DNA from: Silvimonas soli
GTDB taxonomy: Bacteria > Pseudomonadota > Gammaproteobacteria > Burkholderiales > Chitinibacteraceae
Direction of reading: 5' to 3'
NCBI RefSeq assembly: GCF_030035605.1
Contig: NZ_CP106736.1
Location: 2,852,001 to 2,916,000, forward strand
DNA: 64,000 nt
Positions 26,372 to 34,703 of this stretch are shown in pieces (positions within the stretch are counted from its first letter, which is position 1; the number at the start of each line of letters is the position of its first letter). The notes beneath the pieces were generated by a model. The model saw only the letters and a program-made list of their open reading frames with translations. It made no database searches and had not been told where the DNA came from. The translations under genes were made by a program, and so were the position numbers.

Positions 26372-27781
26372 TTACAGGCTGTAGTACATGTCGAATTCGA
26401 CCGGGTGAGTCCACATACGGATCTTGTTCACATCGTTCTGCTTGAGTTCGATGTAGGAGTCGATCCATTCGTCTGTGAACACGCCGCCACGGGTCAGGAA
26501 CTCGCGATCCTTGTCCAGTGCGTCCAGTGCTTCGTCCAGCGATGCACACACAGTCGGGATCAACTTGTCTTCTTCTGGCGGCAGATCGTACAGGTTCTTG
26601 TCTGCAGGATCGCCAGGATGGATCTTGTTCTGGATACCATCCAGACCAGCCATCATCAGTGCAGCAAAACACAGATACGGGTTGGCCAACGGATCCGGGA
26701 AGCGAGTCTCGATACGACGGCCCTTGTCGGACGCAACGTGCGGGATACGGATCGAAGCGGAACGGTTCTTGGCGGAGTAAGCCAGTTTCACCGGTGCTTC
26801 ATAATGCGGAACCAGACGCTTGTACGAGTTGGTACCCGGGTTGGTGATGGCGTTCAGTGCACGAGCGTGCTTGATGATACCGCCGATGTAGAACAGGGCA
26901 GTTTCAGACAGGCCAGCGTAGCCGTTACCTGCGAACAGGTTCTTGCCATCTTTCCAGATCGACTGGTGCACGTGCATGCCCGAACCGTTGTCGCCAACGA
27001 TAGGTTTTGGCATGAAAGTAGCGGTCTTTCCGTACTGGTGAGCGACGTTATGCACCACGTACTTCAGAACTTGAGTCCAGTCAGCGCGTTGGGTCAGGGT
27101 GCTGAACTTGGTGCCGATTTCGTTCTGGCCAGCGTTTGCCACTTCGTGGTGGAACACTTCAACCGGGATGCCCAGTTCTTCAAGTACCAGCACCATGGAG
27201 GCGCGGATGTCTTGATGGCTGTCGACCGGAGGAACCGGGAAGTAACCGCCTTTCAGGCGTGGGCGGTGGCCCATGTTGCCGCCTTCAAATTCCAGGCCAG
27301 TAGCCCAGGCGCCTTCTTCCGAACCGATCTTGACGAACGAACCGGACAGATCTGCGTTCCAGCGAACGTTATCAAAAATGAAGAATTCTGGTTCTGGACC
27401 GAAGTAAGCTGTGTCACCAATACCCGATGCCTTCAGGTAGGCTTCAGCGCGCTTGGCCAGCGAACGTGGGTCGCGGTCATAGCCCTTGCCGGTAGCTGGC
27501 TCGATCACGTCACATGTCATGAACACGGTCGGTTCGTCGTAGAACGGATCAATGTTGGCAGTGGCCGGATCAGCCATCAGCAGCATGTCCGAAGCCTGAA
27601 TGCCCTTCCAGCCGGTGATGGACGAACCATCAAATGCGTGGCCGGTTTCGAACCATTCTTCGTCGACTACATGCGACGGCACGGTGACGTGCTGTTCTTT
27701 ACCAATAGTGTCGGTGAAACGAAGGTCAACGAACTTGATGTCGTTTTCCTTGATCAGCTTGAGTACGTCGGCTACCGCCAT
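26372..27781 (-). CDS. glnA: Glutamine synthetase, type I
   Basis: GlnA condenses ammonia and glutamate with ATP to glutamine, the key nitrogen-assimilation step. It has 469 residues, the normal length of the dodecameric GSI-beta form. Signatures include FDGSSITGWKGI, GPEPEFFIFD, the ATP region KPIVGDNGSGMHVHQS, and the adenylylation Tyr in NLYDLPPEE (near residue 397), so activity should be controlled by GlnE. ATG 27781 gives the family N-terminus MAVADVLKLIKENDIKFVDL; the frame extends upstream through its own promoter and is rejected there. A sigma-54 promoter and NtrC-type site lie upstream. Confidence 0.98.
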   Translation of the reverse strand: MAVADVLKLIKENDIKFVDLRFTDTIGKEQHVTVPSHVVDEEWFETGHAFDGSSITGWKGIQASDMLLMADPATANIDPFYDEPTVFMTCDVIEPATGKGYDRDPRSLAKRAEAYLKASGIGDTAYFGPEPEFFIFDNVRWNADLSGSFVKIGSEEGAWATGLEFEGGNMGHRPRLKGGYFPVPPVDSHQDIRASMVLVLEELGIPVEVFHHEVANAGQNEIGTKFSTLTQRADWTQVLKYVVHNVAHQYGKTATFMPKPIVGDNGSGMHVHQSIWKDGKNLFAGNGYAGLSETALFYIGGIIKHARALNAITNPGTNSYKRLVPHYEAPVKLAYSAKNRSASIRIPHVASDKGRRIETRFPDPLANPYLCFAALMMAGLDGIQNKIHPGDPADKNLYDLPPEEDKLIPTVCASLDEALDALDKDREFLTRGGVFTDEWIDSYIELKQNDVNKIRMWTHPVEFDMYYSL

Positions 27782-27886
27782 CTGAGCTCTCCTTGGTGCA
27801 AGAGATAGTTTGAAGTGAGTGTTGTCTCGTCGCCGGCCATGCAAGGTTTGTTCGAGTAAGACCGGCTCGGGTCGGAACGCTATGAA

Positions 27887-27901
27887 GCAGAAAGTGTGCC
27901 A
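27887..27901 (-). promoter_or_regulatory. Sigma-54 (-24/-12) promoter of glnA
   Basis: On the minus strand TGGCAC-N5-CTGC matches the sigma-54 consensus TGGCAC-N5-TTGC with one mismatch. It lies about 105 bases upstream of the glnA start and about 100 bases from an NtrC-type site, the normal enhancer geometry. Confidence 0.7.
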
Positions 27902-27995
27902 GGGTGTTAACCCCGCCGACAGCCATTGTGCCACAAGAAATCGGCTATTGCGGGTTTTACCTATGCAATCCGATTTGGTGCGCAATTCAACGAAA

Positions 27996-28012
27996 GGCAC
28001 CGTTATGGTGCG
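27996..28012. promoter_or_regulatory. NtrC-type enhancer site upstream of glnA
   Basis: The core GCACC-GTTAT-GGTGC has both 5-base arms of the NtrC consensus perfect with the correct 5-base spacer. A lone half-site GGTGC lies at 27977-27981. The position suits activation of the sigma-54 promoter at 27887. Confidence 0.75.
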
Positions 28013-28197
28013 TTTTGTTGCGGCAAATCTGTGCATGCCGTGCACCGTGTCACAATCACGCAGGCGCTGCGCAACAGGGCTAGAATGCAGAAAACGGCAT
28101 GAAAAAATTGGGTGGCACGGCTGGCAAATGGCGCTGGCCCGGACCACTCCAGTTGACGTTTTGAAAACGAGATAGAGTCAACGCGAAGGAATCAGCC

Positions 28198-28650
28198 ATG
28201 AGTACCGTTAGCACCATTCTGGAAAAAGCCCGCCAGAGAGCGGCCGAATCGGGTCTTGCTTATTCGGGCGCACTCACGCCGGATGAGGCATTTGCGCTGC
28301 TGCACGAGGTCCCAGGCACCAAAGTGGTGGATGTGCGCACCCATGCGGAATGGCAGTTTGTGGGCGTGGTGCCCGATGCCTTGCTGATTGAATGGAAACG
28401 CTATCCCGACATGGCTTTGAATCCGGAGTTTCTCACCCAGTTAAAAGCGCAGGTCGATCCGCAAAACGTGGTGTTGTTTATGTGCCGCTCTGGCGCGCGC
28501 TCGCATGATGCGGCGGTGCTGGCCGCCAAACACGGCTACAGCGAGGTCTACAACATCCTCGAAGGATTTGAGGGTGACAAGGACGAGCAACAACATCGCG
28601 GCAAGAGAAACGGCTGGAAAGGTCGCGGTTTGCCTTGGGTTCAAGGGTAA
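28198..28650 (+). CDS. Rhodanese-like sulfurtransferase
   Basis: This is a single-domain rhodanese of 150 residues. The active-site loop is CRSGARS (LFMCRSGARSHDAA), with the catalytic Cys and the following Arg/Ser residues of sulfurtransferase-competent members. VVDVRTHAEWQFVG is the N-terminal CH2A-like motif. The C-terminal tail is basic. It could carry persulfide sulfur, but the acceptor is unknown. ATG 28198 has GAAGGA upstream. It diverges from glnA with 416 bases between the starts. Confidence 0.92.
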   Translation: MSTVSTILEKARQRAAESGLAYSGALTPDEAFALLHEVPGTKVVDVRTHAEWQFVGVVPDALLIEWKRYPDMALNPEFLTQLKAQVDPQNVVLFMCRSGARSHDAAVLAAKHGYSEVYNILEGFEGDKDEQQHRGKRNGWKGRGLPWVQG

Positions 28651-28807
28651 CGGGCATCCCGATAACCCGGGATGTTAAAAGCGAGAGGGGTGAGGCGCTG
28701 GGGATGAACCCAAGGCGTCAAACCCTTCGCTTGCCGCACTGGACAGGACCGCGTCACCAGTCTTTCAAAATCACACTTCACCTTCTGATTTATTCTCCCC
28801 ATACACC
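28651..28807. other. Short intergenic region with a weak hairpin
   Basis: CATCCC...GGGATG (about 28655-28674) can form a 6-bp stem after the rhodanese gene, followed only by TTAAAA. It may be a weak terminator. No gene is seen. Confidence 0.35.
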
Positions 28808-29629
28808 ATGCGCTACGTCGTTATCGGCAACCCGATTGCCCACAGCAAATCCCCTCAAATCCACACCGCCTTCGCCGCCCAGTTTGCTCTGGCGCCGTTC
28901 AGTTATGAGCGACTGCTGGCACCGCTGGAAGACTTCGATGGCACCGTGCGCAGCTTTGTGGCGGCGGGCGGCGGAGGTTGTAACGTCACCGTGCCATTCA
29001 AGGAGGCCGCGTATGAACTGGCTTCCGAGTTGACCGAACGCGCCGCCGCCGCCGGTGCGGTCAATACGCTGGTGGTGCGCAAGGACGGTTCGTTGCTTGG
29101 CGATAACACCGATGGCGCCGGGTTGGTGGCGGACTTGCTGCGCCATCGCTCGCTAACCGGCTTGCGCATACTGGTGCTGGGAGCGGGCGGCGCGGCGCGC
29201 GGTGTGTTGTTGCCGCTGGCGACCGAACAACCGGCGTCAATCACGTTAGCCAACCGCACCGCGAGCAAGGCGCTGTTGTTGGTTGATGCGTTAAGCGCCA
29301 AAACCTCGGTGCCGCTGCAAGCCTGCGGTTTTGCCGAAATCGCTGGATCGTTTGATGTGGTGATCAACGCGACCTCGGCCAGTCTGGGCGGGGAGCGCAT
29401 TCCATTGCCGCCTAACGTTTTTGCGGCCAACGCCCTGGCCTACGACATGATGTATGGCAAAGGTGAAACGCCGTTTCTGGCGCAAGCCCGCGAAGCTGGC
29501 GTGCCGCTGCGGGTAGATGGCTTGGGTATGCTGGTTGGGCAGGCGGCCGAAGCTTTTCGCTTGTGGACCGGGCATCAGCCGGATGTGGCGCCAGTGCTGG
29601 CTGAAATGCGCGCTGGCCTGGCGGCGTAA
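28808..29629 (+). CDS. aroE: Shikimate dehydrogenase (NADP+)
   Basis: AroE reduces 3-dehydroshikimate to shikimate in aromatic amino-acid synthesis. It has 273 residues. The substrate-binding part has NPIAHSKSPQIHTAF and NVTVPFK with its catalytic Lys, plus DNTDGAGL. The NADP-binding part has VLGAGGAARGVLLPL and the NRT motif (LANRTASKA) that selects NADP. The C-terminal DGLGMLVGQAAEAFRLWTG is diagnostic. It precedes mtgA by 112 bases, a neighbour pair common in proteobacteria. Confidence 0.97.
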   Translation: MRYVVIGNPIAHSKSPQIHTAFAAQFALAPFSYERLLAPLEDFDGTVRSFVAAGGGGCNVTVPFKEAAYELASELTERAAAAGAVNTLVVRKDGSLLGDNTDGAGLVADLLRHRSLTGLRILVLGAGGAARGVLLPLATEQPASITLANRTASKALLLVDALSAKTSVPLQACGFAEIAGSFDVVINATSASLGGERIPLPPNVFAANALAYDMMYGKGETPFLAQAREAGVPLRVDGLGMLVGQAAEAFRLWTGHQPDVAPVLAEMRAGLAA

Positions 29630-29741
29630 TCAGAACGTCTGGGCAGATCATAAATGTGCGCAAAATCAGGGTTCGCGGTTGCCGCCTTGTAAGGAACGCG
29701 CCTAGAATCGCGGCACCTTATTGAGTCAGCCGTAACCCTCT

Positions 29742-30443
29742 GTGAAAAAACGTTCTTTTGGCTGGTGGTTTGGCCGCATTCTGCTGGCGCTGCTTTTGCT
29801 GTTTCTGGCGTGGAATCTGTGGATTTTCGCCCACGTCTGGTGGTGGAAAGACCATAACCCCAGCGACACCGCCTTTATGGAAGAAGGTTTGTCACGTCTG
29901 CAAAAAGACGACCCGGAAGCCGAGCTTCGGCACAAATGGGTGTCCTATAGTCAGATTTCCCCGAATCTCAAACGCGCGCTGGTGGCCTCAGAGGACGCCA
30001 AGTTCCTCGATCATGATGGCTTTGACTGGGAAGGCATCCAGACTGCCTGGGAAAAGAACCTGAAGAAGGGGCGGATTGTGGCTGGCGGTTCCACCATCAG
30101 CCAGCAACTTGCCAAGAATCTGTTTTTATCCAGCCGCCGTACGCCGTGGCGCAAGCTGGAAGAAGCCATCATCACCGTGATGCTGGAGCACATGCTGGAC
30201 AAGCGCCGCATCTTTGAGCTGTATCTGAACGTCATCGAATGGGGCAACGGCATTTACGGCGCCGAAGCCGCATCGCGCTATTACTACCGCACTGGCGCGG
30301 CTAATCTGGGTGTGGCCCAGGCAGCCAAACTGGCGTCAATGGTACCAGATCCGCGTTATTACGATTTGCATCGCAACGACCGGCGCTTGCTGCGCAAAGC
30401 CAGCATCATTGCGCGGCGCATGCCTTACGCGGATATCCCCTAA
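29742..30443 (+). CDS. mtgA: Monofunctional peptidoglycan glycosyltransferase
   Basis: MtgA polymerises lipid II glycan chains at the inner membrane. It has 233 residues from GTG 29742, with one N-terminal membrane anchor (ILLALLLLFLAWNLWIFAHV). GT51 motifs are present: the catalytic Glu in ALVASEDAKFLDHDGFDW, GGSTISQQLAKNLFLS, RKLEEAIITVMLEHMLDKR, and the second Glu region in YLNVIEWGNGIYGAEAA. No transpeptidase domain follows, which fits the monofunctional family. A strong terminator lies after it. Confidence 0.96.
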   Translation: MKKRSFGWWFGRILLALLLLFLAWNLWIFAHVWWWKDHNPSDTAFMEEGLSRLQKDDPEAELRHKWVSYSQISPNLKRALVASEDAKFLDHDGFDWEGIQTAWEKNLKKGRIVAGGSTISQQLAKNLFLSSRRTPWRKLEEAIITVMLEHMLDKRRIFELYLNVIEWGNGIYGAEAASRYYYRTGAANLGVAQAAKLASMVPDPRYYDLHRNDRRLLRKASIIARRMPYADIP

Positions 30444-30462
30444 AGCGGTTTGCAGATGGATG

Positions 30463-30501
30463 CGGGCGGCCACTGCTCAGGTGGGCCGCCCGTTTTGTTT
30501 T
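30463..30501 (+). terminator. Intrinsic terminator of aroE-mtgA
   Basis: CGGGCGGCC and GGCCGCCCG form a 9-bp stem with a 12-base loop, followed by TTTTGTTTT. Confidence 0.88.
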
Positions 30502-30798
30502 GTGAGGCCGTGGTGCAGGCCAATTCGCCTGTCCCGCAACAAGGTAAATTCTTTCTGTGACGGTAATGCAACGGTCGTTGCTTATGTCAACGGAATCATT
30601 TGGTGTTGCCAGGTCAAACTTCTAGAATGCAAGACCGCATTGAGCGCTCATACTCAAATCACAACAAACAACTCCCGTGCGATAGCCACCGGGCGAAAAC
30701 AGGGGACGACATGAGTTGGTCGGGAGTAACGCGCGCTGATCGATCCGGCTGGCCTTGCGCTGGGCGGCCGGTGATCAGCCAATTGGCAGAGACAAGGC
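30502..30798. other. Upstream region of the phosphatase-cyclase cluster
   Basis: About 300 bases with no gene. It presumably holds the promoter for the PP2C gene; I see no clear -35/-10 pair or operator. Confidence 0.4.
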
Positions 30799-31623
30799 AT
30801 GCCTGATTTATCGTTGTCATTGGCGATGGTGGGACAAACCGATACCGGTTTACAGCGCGCGCATAACGAAGATGCGATTGCGTGGGATAGCCGCATCGGT
30901 CTGGTCGTGCTGGCTGATGGCATGGGCGGCTACAACGCTGGCGAAGTGGCAAGCGCCATTGCGGTCAAGCATGTGAGCGATTTCATCCATCGCGCCCAAG
31001 CCGTGCGCCCGCCCTTGCCACCTGAGCCAGAGCGACTGGCTGCGTTGCTGACCCAGGCGGTCTGGCAAGCCAACGATGCCGTTTACACCGCAGCGAATAG
31101 TCATCCGCAATATGCAGGCATGGGCACCACCATTGTTGTGGCCTTCTTCCAGCAAAACCGGCTAGCGGTGGCGCATGTCGGCGATTCGCGGCTTTATCGC
31201 TTGCGCGCTGAAACTCTCACACAGCTCACCCACGATCACTCGTTTTTGCAGGAACAGATTGATCTTGGACTGATGACCGAGGCTGAAGCCGATGAGACCG
31301 GCCAGCGCAACCTGATCACCCGTGCCGTGGGCATCGGGCCAGAGGTCGAGGTTGAAGTCCATGTTCATGACATTGAGGTCGGCGATCTGTATTTATTGTG
31401 CTCAGACGGGCTGACCGACGAAGTTGACGCACCAACCGTTGTGGATGTGCTGACTTCAATGCGCACCAATCTGCCCATGGCTGCCGCATATCTGATCCAG
31501 GAGGCAAACAATGGCGGAGGCAAGGACAATATCTCGGTTGTGCTGGCCGACATCAAACGCGCGTTGCCGGGCGAGGGTGGCTGGTGTAGCCGGATTATGG
31601 AATGGCTGCGAAAAGACGGCTGA
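30799..31623 (+). CDS. PP2C-family Ser/Thr protein phosphatase
   Basis: This is a cytoplasmic PPM/PP2C phosphatase of 274 residues, similar in size to bacterial Stp/PrpC. Metal-binding motifs are all present: RAHNEDAIAW, LADGMGGYNAGEVAS, AHVGDSRLYRLR, LLCSDGLTDEV and GGKDNISVVLA. It would remove phosphate from Ser/Thr residues of target proteins. The next gene encodes an FHA phosphothreonine-binding protein, and then a cyclase, so a phospho-signalling pathway is likely. No Ser/Thr kinase gene is adjacent within the window. Confidence 0.94.
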   Translation: MPDLSLSLAMVGQTDTGLQRAHNEDAIAWDSRIGLVVLADGMGGYNAGEVASAIAVKHVSDFIHRAQAVRPPLPPEPERLAALLTQAVWQANDAVYTAANSHPQYAGMGTTIVVAFFQQNRLAVAHVGDSRLYRLRAETLTQLTHDHSFLQEQIDLGLMTEAEADETGQRNLITRAVGIGPEVEVEVHVHDIEVGDLYLLCSDGLTDEVDAPTVVDVLTSMRTNLPMAAAYLIQEANNGGGKDNISVVLADIKRALPGEGGWCSRIMEWLRKDG

Positions 31624-31705
31624 GAACCGCTTGGGCAAGACGTCACGACTTTAGCGCGGGCGGCTCTGTAAAACAGGAAAGCAAGAAGGGGTTTTGGGAA
31701 AGAAG

Positions 31706-32341
31706 ATGGCGAAATTGATACTCAGCCTCTCTGGCAACTACATCAACGAGTTCAAGCTCAAGCCAGATGTAACACGCATCGGGCGGCGTCCGCACAACGA
31801 AATCCAGGTGGATCACCTGTCGATTTCAGGCGAGCACGCACTGATCCGCCTGATGGGTGGCGAATACATCATTGAAGACCAGCGCAGCACTAACGGGACT
31901 TCGGTGAATGGTCAGCGCATCGTGCAGTACAAGCTGAAGGATGGTGACCAGATCCGTATCGGCAAGCATGTGTTCACCTTCCGGGTAAGTGATGCGGTCG
32001 CGCGTCCGCCCAGCAACGATGGCTTCGAAGCCACGCAACTGCTGGTGCCTCCCACCAGCGCGGCCCGCCCCGAAGGCAAACGGACTGGCGTGGTGCGAGT
32101 GCTGACTGGCACCAGTGCCGGGCGAGAAGTCATTCTGGCCAAAGCCAGCACCACGCTAGGCAAGGCCGGGGTGCAAGTGGCCTCCATTGGCCGACGCAGC
32201 GAAGGCTATGCGATTTCTCACGTGGAAGGCCCCAAGCGCCCGCTGGTAAACAACCGCGAAATCGGCAGCACGCCACACCCACTCAAAGAAGAAGACCTGA
32301 TTGAGCTGGCCGGTGTCAAAATGGCGTTCTTCTATCGCTAG
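31706..32341 (+). CDS. FHA-domain protein
   Basis: This cytoplasmic protein of 211 residues begins with a forkhead-associated domain (about 5-95). The phosphothreonine-binding residues are in TRIGRRPHNEIQVDHLSISG and the STNGTSVNG loop. The second half (about 130-211) looks like a degenerate second FHA-like beta domain (GREVILAKASTTLGKAG and EGPKRPLVNNREIG). ATG 31706 is preceded by a purine-rich GGGAAAGAAG; a TTG four codons upstream is less likely. It sits between the phosphatase and the cyclase, so it may tether a phosphorylated partner. Confidence 0.9.
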   Translation: MAKLILSLSGNYINEFKLKPDVTRIGRRPHNEIQVDHLSISGEHALIRLMGGEYIIEDQRSTNGTSVNGQRIVQYKLKDGDQIRIGKHVFTFRVSDAVARPPSNDGFEATQLLVPPTSAARPEGKRTGVVRVLTGTSAGREVILAKASTTLGKAGVQVASIGRRSEGYAISHVEGPKRPLVNNREIGSTPHPLKEEDLIELAGVKMAFFYR

Positions 32342-32389
32342 GTAAGTGCTGGACCAGCAGGCGTTGGCGCAGCGCGAAATGGGTGGTTC

Positions 32390-34606
32390 TTGAGGGCGCT
32401 TTTGCTGAGGAAACACTGGCCGCAGATCATTCTGGGTCTGCTTTGCTTCATGCTGCTGGCGGCGCATATCACCAGTGTGTTGCGGCTGCCAGCGGTAGAG
32501 CGGCTGGACGCCTATCTCTACGACACGCGCGTGCGCTTCTCCGCCGCCAGCGCTCCCGACCCGCGTATTGCCATTATTGATATCGACGAAAAAAGCCTGG
32601 CCGCGCTGGGCCGCTGGCCGTGGCGACGCGACTTGCTGGCGCGACTCGTCGATCAGGTATTCGACCATTACCACGCGCAGGCGCTGGGGTTCGACGTGGT
32701 CTTTGCCGAAGCCGACGACAGCACCGGCCTTGCCACGCTGCGCCGCCTGGCCAGTGGCGAACTGGCCGACATCCCCGAATTTGGTGCCACGCTGACCCGT
32801 ATTGCCCCGCGACTGGATACTGACACCCGGCTGGCTCGCGCCCTGGCCAAACGCAATACCGTCCTGGGCTTCTATTACAGTAGCGATTCGCACGCGGTTT
32901 CCGCAGGGGCCTTGCCCGCGCCCGCGCTGGACGCCGGGACACTGGCGCCAGTTGCGGCCAATATCACGCCAGCATCACACTTCGGGGCCAATCTGGCGCA
33001 ACTGCAAACCGCTGCGGCAGCGGGCGGACATTTTGTGCCGTCGGTGGATCAAGACGGCGTAATTCGGCGGGTGCCACTGCTGGTCAATATTGGCGGCCAG
33101 TTCTATCCGGCGTTATCGCTCGCACTGGCACAACTGGCGTTGGGCCACCCACCGCTGGAGCCGGTGATCGAGGTCGGTGGCGGCGTACCGCAACTGGAAG
33201 CGCTCAAGCTGGGCAAGCTGACGTTGAGCGTGGACGCCAATGGCCGCGCCACCGTGCCGTATCGCGGACCGGCACGCTCGTTCGCTTATGTGTCGGCAGC
33301 GGATGTACTCAAGGGCACGGTTCCTGTCGACCAACTGGCGGGCCGCATCTTGCTGCTGGGGGCCACCACACCGGGTTTGAACGACTTGCGCGTGACTCCG
33401 GTCGGAGAGGCTTATCCTGGTGTGGAAATCCATGCCAATTTGTTGTCGGCCATGCTGGATGGTGCCCTGCCGCAACGTCCAGGTTATCTGTTGGGCGCGG
33501 AATTGCTGCTGCTGGCGGTGCTCACCCCAATCCTGGTGTGGGTGCTGGCCCGGCGTCCGCCATTTCAGGCCACGGTGACCGTGCTGACTTTGCTGGTGGC
33601 GCTGGCGCTGGCGGATATCTGGCTATGGCGGGTGCATCATGTGGACTTCCCGTTTGCCGCCACATTGACGCTGATGGTCGCGCTATATGTGCTGAATATG
33701 GCGTGGGGTTATATCTTCGTTACCCGGCGGCAATCCCAATTACGTCAATTGTTTGGCCAGTACGTGGTGCCTGAACTGGTCGATCGTATGAGTGCGGACC
33801 CTGGCAAATACACCATGGTGGGTCAAAGCCGCGAGTTGTCGATCCTGTTTACCGATGTGCGCGGCTTTACCTCGATCAGCGAAAGCATGGCGCCAGCCGA
33901 ACTGACGCAATTCATGAATGCGTTTCTGACCGAAATTTCCACAGTCATCCGCAGTGGCCAGCCCGGCACCATCGATAAATACATCGGTGATTGTGTAATG
34001 GCATTCTGGGGTGCGCCGTTGCCCGACACCCTGCATGCCCACAATGCGGTGCTGGCTGCACTCAATATCCACGCCGCCATGCTGCGTTTGAATACCACTT
34101 TTGCGGCCCGTAACTGGCCGACGCTGGTGGTTGGCGTGGGCGTGAATTCCGGCGTAGTCACAGTCGGGGACATGGGGTCAAGGTATCGACTCACTTACAC
34201 AGTGATGGGTGATGCGGTTAATCTCACCAGCCGGATCGAAAGCCTGACCAAGTTCTACGGCGTGCCGATTCTGGTTACTGCGGCCACCCGTGATGCCGCG
34301 CCAGGCTTTGTTTACCGCGAGATTGATCGGGTGCGCGTAGCTGGCCGCGAAGACGCGGTGACTTTATATCAGCCGCTCGCGCTAGCGGGCGACGAAGCCG
34401 CGACGCGATATGTGGATGCATTCGCGCCTGTGCTGGCGCACTATCGGTTGCGGCAATGGGCGCAAGCGCAACAGCAATTGGCGACGTTATTACAAGCCGA
34501 GCCTGATTGCGTGTTGTACCGGGTTTGGCGTGATCGCGTGGCGACCATGCAGGCCAATCCGCCAGCAGCAGATTGGGATGGCGTGCACGTGTTTGTGCGC
34601 AAGTGA
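32390..34606 (+). CDS. CHASE2-domain class III adenylate/guanylate cyclase
   Basis: This membrane cyclase of 738 residues has an N-terminal TM (about 10-30), an extracytoplasmic CHASE2 sensor (about 35-360, with DPRIAIIDIDEKSLAALGRW), three TMs (about 365-450) and a C-terminal class III cyclase domain (about 480-670). Catalytic features are the metal Asp in ILFTDVRGFTS, the adenine-selecting Lys and metal Asp in DKYIGDCVMAFWG, and YTVMGDAVNLTSRIE with transition-state Asn and Arg. Lys in KYIGD favours ATP, so cAMP is the likely product. The start is TTG 32390; no ATG precedes the TM. A phosphodiesterase candidate follows. Confidence 0.92.
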   Translation: MRALLLRKHWPQIILGLLCFMLLAAHITSVLRLPAVERLDAYLYDTRVRFSAASAPDPRIAIIDIDEKSLAALGRWPWRRDLLARLVDQVFDHYHAQALGFDVVFAEADDSTGLATLRRLASGELADIPEFGATLTRIAPRLDTDTRLARALAKRNTVLGFYYSSDSHAVSAGALPAPALDAGTLAPVAANITPASHFGANLAQLQTAAAAGGHFVPSVDQDGVIRRVPLLVNIGGQFYPALSLALAQLALGHPPLEPVIEVGGGVPQLEALKLGKLTLSVDANGRATVPYRGPARSFAYVSAADVLKGTVPVDQLAGRILLLGATTPGLNDLRVTPVGEAYPGVEIHANLLSAMLDGALPQRPGYLLGAELLLLAVLTPILVWVLARRPPFQATVTVLTLLVALALADIWLWRVHHVDFPFAATLTLMVALYVLNMAWGYIFVTRRQSQLRQLFGQYVVPELVDRMSADPGKYTMVGQSRELSILFTDVRGFTSISESMAPAELTQFMNAFLTEISTVIRSGQPGTIDKYIGDCVMAFWGAPLPDTLHAHNAVLAALNIHAAMLRLNTTFAARNWPTLVVGVGVNSGVVTVGDMGSRYRLTYTVMGDAVNLTSRIESLTKFYGVPILVTAATRDAAPGFVYREIDRVRVAGREDAVTLYQPLALAGDEAATRYVDAFAPVLAHYRLRQWAQAQQQLATLLQAEPDCVLYRVWRDRVATMQANPPAADWDGVHVFVRK

Positions 34607-34703
34607 AGCAGCAACTGAATAAAAACTGAATAAACAATAGAACACACGGGCGGGGCGGCAGCAATATGCCCAAGGCCAGCAAATGGACAGTAAAGAGGGC
34701 GGC

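Noticed and set aside
27915..27935. Second sigma-54-like element (TGGCAC-N5-CTGT) near glnA
   Set aside because: The -12 GC is lost; the element at 27887-27901 is the better match.
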